A stretch of DNA of 64,000 nucleotides from Mesorhizobium muleiense (GTDB taxonomy: Bacteria > Pseudomonadota > Alphaproteobacteria > Rhizobiales > Rhizobiaceae). The stretch spans positions 483,091 through 547,090 of the forward strand of contig NZ_FNEE01000001.1 in assembly GCF_900099905.1 (NCBI RefSeq), written 5' to 3'. Position 1 is the first letter of the stretch. Every line of letters begins with the position of its first letter. Made by a program: the position numbers and the translations under genes. The notes below the pieces were generated by a model. The model did not search any database, was not told the origin of the DNA, and saw only the letters and a list, made by a program, of their open reading frames with translations. Positions 18,745-25,396 of the stretch are shown in pieces.

Positions 18745-19095
18745 TCAGTTTTTCGCCGGCAAATCGACTTTCGCCGGCAACACGATGTCTTCGGGCACGC
18801 TGCCGGTCGTTGTCGCCGTGTCGGGTTCGGCGGTCTTGTCGTCCAACATGGCGGCCGCGATCTTGGCTGTCTCCCTGGCCCGGGCGGTGATCGTGTGCAT
18901 TGCGGACTTGCCGGTCTCGCAGACGTCGGGCTTGCGCTCGCATATGCCGGCAATGTCGCCGACCGCTTCGCGTGCCGCAAACAACGCCTGGATCGGCCCG
19001 ACGCTTTGGTGGCCGGTCTCGTCGGAGCCGACATTCAGCGGCAGCGCCAGAAGCACCAGCGAAAACCAGAAAGCCATTCTGATCAGAAAGCCCAT
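18745..19095 (-). CDS. DUF5330 small secreted or membrane protein
   Basis: A 116-residue protein with an N-terminal hydrophobic segment (MGFLIRMAFWFSLVLLALPL) that is either a signal peptide or a membrane anchor. The family core follows: AVGDIAGICERKPDVCETG, with two cysteines that could pair in the periplasm, then AMHTITARARETAKI. DUF5330 is known from rhizobia and relatives and has no assigned function. The C-terminal 30 residues are low-complexity. It precedes sufE on the same strand. I see no clue to function beyond export. Confidence 0.75.
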   Translation of the reverse strand: MGFLIRMAFWFSLVLLALPLNVGSDETGHQSVGPIQALFAAREAVGDIAGICERKPDVCETGKSAMHTITARARETAKIAAAMLDDKTAEPDTATTTGSVPEDIVLPAKVDLPAKN

Positions 19096-19605
19096 CTGTA
19101 TGCCCTCATTCGTGACCGGATCATGCGTTCATGCGACATGACCTCTTTATGGATACGATAGTGGCATGGACGCGCAAAGGACGGCTTGCCCGGTCAGCGA
19201 AAATTTTCCTCAAATTTTAGGCAAATTCGAAACGAAGCATTTGCAATGGATTCGTCTCAAATCCAGGCGCTTTTCTTCACTTAAGGTTAACCATCTATCC
19301 AACTGTTTTCCTTATGTATTTCCCAGAAGTTCGGCTTACCGAGGGCGACTGTCAAAGGCGGGAGGGCGGTTCGCCCGGATAACGCTCCATTTACTATGGC
19401 CGCAATTGCCAAGGTTTGGCTGTGCCGGCCTCCCAATATCTGCCTCGGACCGGGCATTGATCGGTCCTGCCTTATCCATTCCTTAAACGCTGGATGCGAG
19501 TTTCAGATCGACAAAAGCATCTGCGAAGCAGGGCTGTTCACGACCAGGTGCGAGTGCGTTGAGTTGAGTTCGATAAGGGCCAGATACGTTGAGTTGCCCG
19601 GCGCG
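19096..19605. other. Intergenic region upstream of the DivJ-like kinase gene
   Basis: This divergent gap of 510 bp separates DUF5330 from the kinase gene. It contains AT-rich tracts (19200-19340), a CtrA-like site (19281-19294) and a GCGCAAAGGACG fragment (about 19172) resembling the family A repeat. The frame of the kinase is open through the second half, but the residues before 19606 look non-coding. No small gene with a ribosome site is evident. Confidence 0.5.
19281..19294 (+). promoter_or_regulatory. Candidate CtrA binding site upstream of the DivJ-like kinase
   Basis: TTAAGGTTAACCAT contains the exact 8-mer TTAACCAT (19287-19294), the half-site described for alphaproteobacterial CtrA, preceded by another TTAA. 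It is about 310 bp before the chosen kinase start, in AT-rich DNA. Binding is inferred. Confidence 0.45.
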
Positions 19606-21366
19606 ATGGCAGCCGGTTGCGAACGTATGGTTCATCCGTCGATCCTCGGACAGAACGACCGCCGGTGCCAGAGGCGGTTTATCGGTGTCATGCTGGCCGC
19701 TCCGTTCTTTGCCGCAGGCGCAGCAGTCACGCTGGTCACCTCGGGCATGGGCGTGGCCGTGACCATGGCTGCGATCTTTGCGACGTTCGGCCTCTGCTGG
19801 TTTGCCGCCTTGCTGGTGGCAGCATCGGGCAAGATGGCGTTCGCCGGCCAGGTCGCCCTGGTGATGGGCAGTCTTGCTCTTGCCGGTATCATTGCCGCGG
19901 CGGGCGGGATGGCCTCGCCGGTCGCCATGCTTGTCGTGGCGCTGCCGTTCGAAGCCTGGTGGATCGGCGCGTCTCGTCGCGCTGCACTCTGGGGTGCCCT
20001 ATCCGCATGTGTCGCTATCCTGCTGCAGGCTTTTGCCGGTTCTGTCTTCCCGTTCGGTCCGGCCGAAATCGCCGCCTGGCATTGGCTGCTGCCGCTGGCC
20101 TGGGCGCTCACCCTCGTTCCCCGCGTCGCAGCGCTTGGCAGCGCGGCCGGCGCGCAGCTTGATCCGGCGACCGACGATCGGCTCGAGAACATCATCGACG
20201 CCGTTGTCCTGCGGGCCGGCCGGCATGGCGAGGTTCTGGATGCGTCGGCAAAGGCGCGCACGATCCTGAAGCTGCAGCCGGAGCTGCTGTTCGGTACCGG
20301 CCTGTTCGACCGCATCCATCTGTCCGATCGCGTCGCATACCTCAGCGCGCTGGCCGACATGCGCGATGGCGCGCCGGCGCGCCGGCTGGATCTTCGCGTC
20401 CGGCTGCCGCAAAACGGCAATGGCCCGACGGCGGACAATTACCGGCCGTTTTCGCTTGAATTGGCGCGCGGGGAAGAGCAGCAGGACGTCCTCACGTTCG
20501 TCCTGCGCGAAAACGACGAACTCGCCGGCTTGCGCGAAGAGCTTGCCGCTGCGAAAGAGGCGGCCGCGTCTGCCGAAGTGGCAAAGGGACGGTTTCTGGC
20601 GGTCGTCAGCCACGAGCTGCGCACGCCGTTGAACGCCATAATCGGTTTTTCCGACATGCTGCTGCATGAGATGTTCGGCACCTTCAAGGACCCGCGCCAG
20701 AAGGAATATGTTGGCCTGGTCAAGGAGTCCGGCCAGCATTTGCTTGCCGTCGTCACCTCGATACTCGACGTATCGAGGATCGAAGCCGGCGCCTATGCAA
20801 CCGAGCCGGAACCATTCCGTTTCGTCGAAGCTGTCGAAATGTGCCAATCGATGATGCGCTTGCAGGCCGAGGCAAAGAACATCGATCTTCAGGCCCAGAT
20901 CGCACCGGATGCAGGCGAGATAAACGCCGACCGTCGTGCCGTGCAGCAGATACTCATCAACCTCGTCTCCAACGCCATCAAGTTCACGCCCGATGGCGGC
21001 GATGTCGTCGTCGGCGCCAAGCGGATCGGCTCGCGACTGCATTTCTGGGTCAGGGACACCGGCATCGGCATCGCCGAGGAAGACTTTGCCAATCTCGGCA
21101 AGCCGTTCATGCAGATCCAGAACGACTATACGCGCCGCTTCGAGGGGACTGGGCTCGGCCTGTCGCTGGTGAAGGGTCTGGTGGCGCTTCACGAGGGCAC
21201 GATGTCGATCGAAAGCATGCCGGGGGAGGGCACCACGGTCACGATCAGCTTGCCGGTGAACGGACCGAAAGGACGTTCGAAAGACAAGCCCGGCGTACTG
21301 CCGATGCCTGCAGCCAAGGCGGAGACGAAAGGGGACAGGCATGGCTCGCTCCGCAAAACAGCCTAA
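19606..21366 (+). CDS. Membrane PAS-type sensor histidine kinase, DivJ-like
   Basis: A 586-residue kinase. Five or six hydrophobic segments (about 25-185) carry no obvious periplasmic sensor domain. A PAS-like region follows (about 200-300, DRLENIIDAVVLRAGRHGEV), then HisKA with the phospho-acceptor motif FLAVVSHELRTPLNAIIGF and HATPase_c with NLVSNAIKF, DTGIGI and GTGLGLSLVKG. The HisKA sequence is of the DivJ/PleC/PdhS group, which acts on DivK. The multi-helix N-terminus fits DivJ. No receiver domain is present. The start is uncertain (ATG 19606 or 19627; neither has a clear ribosome site). The next gene begins inside its last codons. Confidence 0.8.
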   Translation: MAAGCERMVHPSILGQNDRRCQRRFIGVMLAAPFFAAGAAVTLVTSGMGVAVTMAAIFATFGLCWFAALLVAASGKMAFAGQVALVMGSLALAGIIAAAGGMASPVAMLVVALPFEAWWIGASRRAALWGALSACVAILLQAFAGSVFPFGPAEIAAWHWLLPLAWALTLVPRVAALGSAAGAQLDPATDDRLENIIDAVVLRAGRHGEVLDASAKARTILKLQPELLFGTGLFDRIHLSDRVAYLSALADMRDGAPARRLDLRVRLPQNGNGPTADNYRPFSLELARGEEQQDVLTFVLRENDELAGLREELAAAKEAAASAEVAKGRFLAVVSHELRTPLNAIIGFSDMLLHEMFGTFKDPRQKEYVGLVKESGQHLLAVVTSILDVSRIEAGAYATEPEPFRFVEAVEMCQSMMRLQAEAKNIDLQAQIAPDAGEINADRRAVQQILINLVSNAIKFTPDGGDVVVGAKRIGSRLHFWVRDTGIGIAEEDFANLGKPFMQIQNDYTRRFEGTGLGLSLVKGLVALHEGTMSIESMPGEGTTVTISLPVNGPKGRSKDKPGVLPMPAAKAETKGDRHGSLRKTA

Positions 21367-22105
21367 GGCGGTCAAGCGCCGCGGCAATGCCTTCCAACGC
21401 AGCGCGGTCGCCCTCGGCAGCCAGATTTCACGCAATCCGGTTCTGGTTGGCGGTTCGACCGCCTTCCTGGTGACGCTGTTCTACGTCTCGGCGAACGCTT
21501 TGTGGTATCAGCCTTTTCCTCATGCCGGCGCGTTTTTTGCGACCAGGAGCATGGAGGGCTTTCCTCGAGCCGGCGTCGACGAGCCTGAAACCACCATCAA
21601 CATCGTGCGGCCGGAGCCGGCCCCGATCAAGAGCGATCCGATCGTCGAGCAGGTCCAGGGCATATTGAAAGATCTCGATTTCTATTCCGGCACCGTCGAC
21701 GGTATTTCCGGCCCCAACACGCGTAAGGCTATCCAAGCCTATCAGCAGAAGGTCGGGCTCAACGCTTCCGGCGAGATCGACAGCATTCTGCTCGATCAAC
21801 TGGGCGCCATGCCAACCGCCTCGACGGTCGTGCCACATCCGGCACCGCGTCCGGACGACATGGCCGCGATTCCCGTCTCGGCTTCGCCGGCAGATGCGCC
21901 GGCGCAGGCACCCGACGCCCGCATCATCAAGATCCAGGCCGGGTTGAAGGCATTCGGCAATGACGACATGCAGCTCGATGGCGTGGTCGGGGCCCGCACC
22001 AAGGCAGCGATCAAGGAGTTTCAGTCGCTGTTCGGGCTGCCCGAGACCGGCGAGCCCGACGAGGTCGTCTACGTCAAGATGCGCGAGATCGGCCTGACCA
22101 ACTGA
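21341..22105 (+). CDS. Membrane-anchored peptidoglycan-binding (PG_binding_1) protein
   Basis: A 254-residue protein with a basic cytoplasmic N-terminus, one transmembrane segment (about 32-52) and a periplasmic part carrying two PG_binding_1 repeats: about 95-147 (VQGILKDLDFYSGTVDGISG, then AIQAYQQKVGL) and about 185-250 (IQAGLKAFGNDDMQLDGVVG, then AIKEFQSLFGL). A Pro/Ala linker joins them. It overlaps the 3' end of the kinase gene by 26 bp, so the two are probably co-translated. This suggests a wall-sensing partner or scaffold for the kinase, though that link is inference. Confidence 0.85.
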   Translation: MARSAKQPKAVKRRGNAFQRSAVALGSQISRNPVLVGGSTAFLVTLFYVSANALWYQPFPHAGAFFATRSMEGFPRAGVDEPETTINIVRPEPAPIKSDPIVEQVQGILKDLDFYSGTVDGISGPNTRKAIQAYQQKVGLNASGEIDSILLDQLGAMPTASTVVPHPAPRPDDMAAIPVSASPADAPAQAPDARIIKIQAGLKAFGNDDMQLDGVVGARTKAAIKEFQSLFGLPETGEPDEVVYVKMREIGLTN

Positions 22106-22184
22106 TGGGCGCAGGCGCGCGGTTTTGGTTTCACCCAAACGCAAAGCGCTCTAGGTACCGTCCGATGTCGTCCGGAATCCTGCC

Positions 22185-22532
22185 ATGCGCGTAACCACGG
22201 ATCTGTGGGTGTCGGCCCTGTTGCGCCGGGTTTTCGGCGCCGGGGGTTTTGCCGCCGTGGTCAAGCGTGGCGCAACCGAGGCCGGCGCCGTCTTCGTGCT
22301 GGCGCGAGGCCGCATGGGCGAGATTGCCTTGTTTGGCCCGGCGCCGCAGACGAGCTACGATTCAGCCAAACCCGACGACCGTTACTTCAGTTTGCTCGGC
22401 GCCGGCGACGATGCCGCCGTCTTTGACGGGCGACTGGAGAGGGAGAAGAAATTCGACCCCGACATCTGGGTGGTCGAGATCGAGGCCGGCTCTGTTCCCG
22501 TCGAGGAGCTTATTTCCGTCAAGTCGCAATAG
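22185..22532 (+). CDS. DUF1491 family protein
   Basis: A 115-residue cytoplasmic protein of the alphaproteobacterial DUF1491 family. It opens with the conserved MRVTTDLWVSALLRRVFGAG, has a GAVFVLARGRMGEIALFGPAP strand pair and ends with REKKFDPDIWVVEIE. No catalytic residues are known. It lies 79 bp downstream of the peptidoglycan-binding gene, possibly as the third gene of that operon. The function is unknown. Confidence 0.8.
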   Translation: MRVTTDLWVSALLRRVFGAGGFAAVVKRGATEAGAVFVLARGRMGEIALFGPAPQTSYDSAKPDDRYFSLLGAGDDAAVFDGRLEREKKFDPDIWVVEIEAGSVPVEELISVKSQ

Positions 22533-22551
22533 CGATATGCAGACAAAGGCT

Positions 22552-22613
22552 TAGAGCGTTCGCTTGAATCTCTTTTCAGGCGCGACGGCGGGTCAAACGC
22601 GACGCGCTTTAGG
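22552..22613. repeat. Family B palindromic repeat overlapping the DUF2336 3' end
   Basis: AGAGCG...CGCGACGGCG-GGTC-AAACGCGACGCGCTTTAGG lies between convergent genes. The closing GCGACGCGCTTTAGG module is identical to that at 37590-37611 and close to that at 38350-38358. The DUF2336 stop codon lies within it. Confidence 0.65.
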
Positions 22614-23603
22614 GCTGGCGGCAGCATTGTCGCTGTCCGCTTTGCGGACGTCGGCGTTTGCCGCGATCGGTCCGGCATTGCGAATGGCCTTCGACAGTGT
22701 CTCGGCTTTCCAGCCGCGTAGCCTGTCCAGCGCTGCGTCGCGATGCAGCAGCCGATAGCGGTCGAGGAAGATGCGGATGGCCTGCGGATGCGAGAACTCT
22801 GTGGGATAGACGGCGGCGGTGATCAGGAACGCCCTCTCTTCGCCGAGATCGAGCGCGCGCAGGGCAGCCAGCAGCGACGTGTAGTTCTGGTTCGCGATGA
22901 GCGACCGCGCCGTTGAAAAATCGATCGCGAGCGCGTCGGCCAGTGCTGTCTGGAAGAATGCGGCATTGCCGGTCAGCGCCGTCTCGCGCAGTTTGACATA
23001 GGTGTTAGCGCCGGCGAACGGATTGATCGTCGCGCCGCCGCTTTCGGCATCACGCATCATCGACCGCAGCCGGCGCCGTGCAGCCTCGGCGGCGGCGCCG
23101 GGCACCTGCTGGCTGCTATCGGCGACGACTTCGGCGCTTTCGGGCACCGCCTTGGCGTTCGCCTCAGGCTGCCGCACGCTCACCAGCGTCGGCTTTTCAA
23201 GCGCCCTGATCAGGTGGGCGATGGTCGGGTTCAGATCCTTGCGGCGCGCAATGGCGCGCGCATGCGGCAGGCCATGGCGGCCGATCAGCGCGATGAGGTC
23301 GATATCGCTGAGCGCGCGCGAGCGGATGAGCAGCGGCGCGGCAACGTCGACCGGCTCCTCGCAAAGCCGCCGGACCAGCGCAGCGGGCGCATATTCGCAT
23401 TCGGAAAGGGCGGCGGCGACGTAGCGGCGCGATTCGACCGACACATCGGCGAAAAGCGGCAGCGTCAGATCCTCAAGTTGCGCGATCTCCCGGCGCGAAG
23501 GGCGGGTGAGCGAACAGAACGCCGACACCGTGGCGCGGAACAGCCTTTCGGCCTTTCCCGATTCAGCCCGTATAGCGATTTGCCTGAAATCCGCAGATGA
23601 CAC
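22593..23603 (-). CDS. DUF2336 domain protein
   Basis: An alpha-helical protein of about 336 residues with HEAT-like character: repeated helix pairs such as LTLPLFADVSVESRRYVAAA and LCEEPVDVAAPLLIRSRALS, then HGLPHARAIARRKDLNPTI. DUF2336 occurs mainly in alphaproteobacteria and has no assigned function. The start is uncertain. I took GTG at 23603 (VSSADFRQIAIRAESGKAER), where family-like sequence begins; an ATG at 23711 would add a non-conserved 36-residue leader. The last codons (KARRV) and the stop come from a palindromic repeat. A CtrA-like box lies about 125 bp upstream. Confidence 0.7.
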   Translation of the reverse strand: MSSADFRQIAIRAESGKAERLFRATVSAFCSLTRPSRREIAQLEDLTLPLFADVSVESRRYVAAALSECEYAPAALVRRLCEEPVDVAAPLLIRSRALSDIDLIALIGRHGLPHARAIARRKDLNPTIAHLIRALEKPTLVSVRQPEANAKAVPESAEVVADSSQQVPGAAAEAARRRLRSMMRDAESGGATINPFAGANTYVKLRETALTGNAAFFQTALADALAIDFSTARSLIANQNYTSLLAALRALDLGEERAFLITAAVYPTEFSHPQAIRIFLDRYRLLHRDAALDRLRGWKAETLSKAIRNAGPIAANADVRKADSDNAAASPKARRV

Positions 23604-23726
23604 GAAGGATACGCCTGACACTCGACACAATCTTGACCATGCTCGACCGGGACTGTGTCGGTTTCGCATTTGCCACGGGTCAGGACTTCCTGACCTCAGA
23701 ACAAAGATCAAATTAGCGGCGATCCG

Positions 23727-23742
23727 TTAGCGTTCCGTTAAC
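23727..23742 (+). promoter_or_regulatory. Candidate CtrA box between DUF2336 and a small gene
   Basis: TTAG-CGTTCCG-TTAAC fits the TTAA-N7-TTAAC consensus at eight of nine fixed positions with the right spacing. It lies in the divergent region and could serve either gene. Binding is inferred. Confidence 0.4.
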
Positions 23743-23812
23743 CTACTGGCTCCTTAATCAGATTGGAGGCGTTGCGTTGTGCTCCGGGGCAACCGAGAGG
23801 AATGCACGAACC

Positions 23813-24028
23813 ATGGGCATGGTACTGTCTTTCGTGCCGCGAACGGCGGCAACCAATCGAGCAGACCGAAACACCGGAGCGCCGGCGGCGGTGATCATTT
23901 TCCCCGGCGTCCGCTACGAGCAACCGCCACTGACGGGCGAGACGCGGCCAGGCGCCGGTCCGGACAAGCCGGGTTCGTCAAGGACGATGCCGGGGACGTC
24001 GGCGACGTTGCCTGTTCCGCATCATTAA
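23813..24028 (+). CDS. Small conserved rhizobial-type protein
   Basis: A 71-residue protein starting MGMVLSFVPRTAATNRADR and containing VIIFPGVRYEQPP, a short motif that recurs in small rhizobial proteins of unknown function. The remainder is Gly/Pro/Thr-rich and probably disordered. An AGAGGA lies about 12 bases before the ATG. I regard it as real because of the motif, the divergent promoter position and the CtrA-like site upstream, but there is no functional clue. Confidence 0.5.
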   Translation: MGMVLSFVPRTAATNRADRNTGAPAAVIIFPGVRYEQPPLTGETRPGAGPDKPGSSRTMPGTSATLPVPHH

Positions 24029-24075
24029 AGCGCGTCGCGGCTGAATGGATTCGCCGCGCCCTGTTGGGCGCGCAA
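24027..24075. repeat. Hybrid palindromic repeat (families A and B)
   Basis: AAAGCGCGTCGCGGCTG is the opening half of family B. It is followed by GCCGCGCCCTGTTGGGCGC and GCAAAGGACGCT, the family A palindrome. The two modules are thus fused in one copy, which shows the repeats are mosaics. Confidence 0.55.
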
Positions 24076-24155
24076 AGGACGCTCTATCTCCTTGAATGAG
24101 CGCCGCGGCGGCTCGCAAGGCATGGGCCGCAACGGGCGGCATGTTTCGGTTGACG

Positions 24156-24704
24156 TCAGTAGTCCTGCAGCTCGCAGGAACTCTGCTCGAGAAACCGCGA
24201 CACGGTCGGCTTCCAGCTGTCGTCGGGCACGAAGGAGCGGATGACGAACATGCCTTCGTCGATCGGCGCTTCGACGAAGATTGCCCCTTGCAATTCCTCC
24301 GGGAGATCCTTGCGGATCTCGATCATCTGCGCCGGCGTCAGTACGATACTGTCCAGCACCCTTCCGGTCGCGCTGTGGTCGTTGAAGGAGTAGATGTTAT
24401 GGCCGCTGCGGTCATAGACCGATACGGACCAGAACGGGACGTTTCCCGGTGCCTTCACCCGAACCATCCCATCGGACAGATCGAAGCGGCAAGCCGCAGC
24501 ATAAAACAGCGGATCGACCGATTTCACCACAGGCGTACCGCCGGCCTCAGCGTCCAGCCTGGTCATCCGATAAAGGTTGGAGGCCATGGCCAGCCGCGAC
24601 CAGGCATTGCGTTCGGAAAATTCCGGGGCGAGCAGCAGCACGATGATGTGTACGATGCCGGCGCCAAGCAGGCCGAGCAGGATCGCGTGCAGCAGCCTAC
24701 GCAT
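24156..24704 (-). CDS. DUF1254-type membrane-anchored protein
   Basis: A 182-residue protein with an N-terminal membrane segment (about 5-27) and an extracytoplasmic beta-rich domain: FYAAACRFDLSDGMVRVKAP, then VPFWSVSVYDRSGHNIYSFN. This matches the DUF1254 half of the DUF1254-DUF1214 family. The gene overlaps the end of the DUF1214 gene by 8 bp, so the two are co-translated. In many bacteria both domains are fused in one large protein; here they are separate, each with its own anchor. Function is unknown; envelope location is clear. Confidence 0.75.
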   Translation of the reverse strand: MRRLLHAILLGLLGAGIVHIIVLLLAPEFSERNAWSRLAMASNLYRMTRLDAEAGGTPVVKSVDPLFYAAACRFDLSDGMVRVKAPGNVPFWSVSVYDRSGHNIYSFNDHSATGRVLDSIVLTPAQMIEIRKDLPEELQGAIFVEAPIDEGMFVIRSFVPDDSWKPTVSRFLEQSSCELQDY

Positions 24705-25281
24705 TGCAGCCGACCTTCACGATCTGCGGCAGCGTGACATCCGAAAGGCCCGTGCTGCTGGCGATCGGCGTGTCGTAGAATGTCAGCACGAGATACATCC
24801 GGCCGAAGCCGTCGGAAAGCAGCCAGTTGCCGGGCGCGGGGCGGTTGCTGACGGAAATAAGCACGGAATTGTCGGGCTGGCGCAGCACCTGGTAGGACTG
24901 AAGTGCCGCAAGCCTTGGCTTGCCGGTCTCGACCACGCCGAGCGACCGATCGGCGGCATAGAGGGTCCAGAACCGGGCTGTGGGAAACCCGCCTTCGATT
25001 TCATAGGCGCATTGGCGTTTCAATAGTTCGCCATCGGAATCGCGTTCGGCGATAAACGACAGGCCTTCTGCCTGCCCGAGTGCAAGGACACCCTCGCGCG
25101 CCACGCGGGCTTTCGAGTAAGGATCCGCCGTCTGCGTGCCGATATCGGGAAACGCCGTCCATTGGCCGATCCTGATCGCGCCAATGCCATCCTGCGTCTT
25201 GAGAGCGTACCAGACGCTGCCGCCGCCGCCGCCGATGGCTATGGCAAGCGCGAGGAGCGTCAGGAATGCGTTCTTGAACAT
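24697..25281 (-). CDS. DUF1214-type membrane-anchored protein
   Basis: A 194-residue protein with an N-terminal membrane segment (about 4-26) and a DUF1214 beta-domain: WTAFPDIGTQTADPYSKARV, then ARFWTLYAADRSL, PDNSVLISVSNRPAPGNWLL and FGRMYLVLTFYDTP. The start at 25281 (MFKNAFLTLLALAI) is chosen because the longer open frame upstream is Arg-rich and unlike the family. It precedes the DUF1254 gene with 8 bp overlap and lies 115 bp downstream of the penicillin-binding protein gene on the same strand, suggesting an envelope operon. Confidence 0.78.
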   Translation of the reverse strand: MFKNAFLTLLALAIAIGGGGGSVWYALKTQDGIGAIRIGQWTAFPDIGTQTADPYSKARVAREGVLALGQAEGLSFIAERDSDGELLKRQCAYEIEGGFPTARFWTLYAADRSLGVVETGKPRLAALQSYQVLRQPDNSVLISVSNRPAPGNWLLSDGFGRMYLVLTFYDTPIASSTGLSDVTLPQIVKVGCNA

Positions 25282-25396
25282 GAAGAGCCGCGGGCAAGAG
25301 GAGTGCCGCTCGGGGATATCGCGGGGCAGGGGGCCATGGCAAGCGGACCTCTGTGGAATTGCGGCGCGAGGGATGGCCTGGCCCGTCGTGCCGGCA

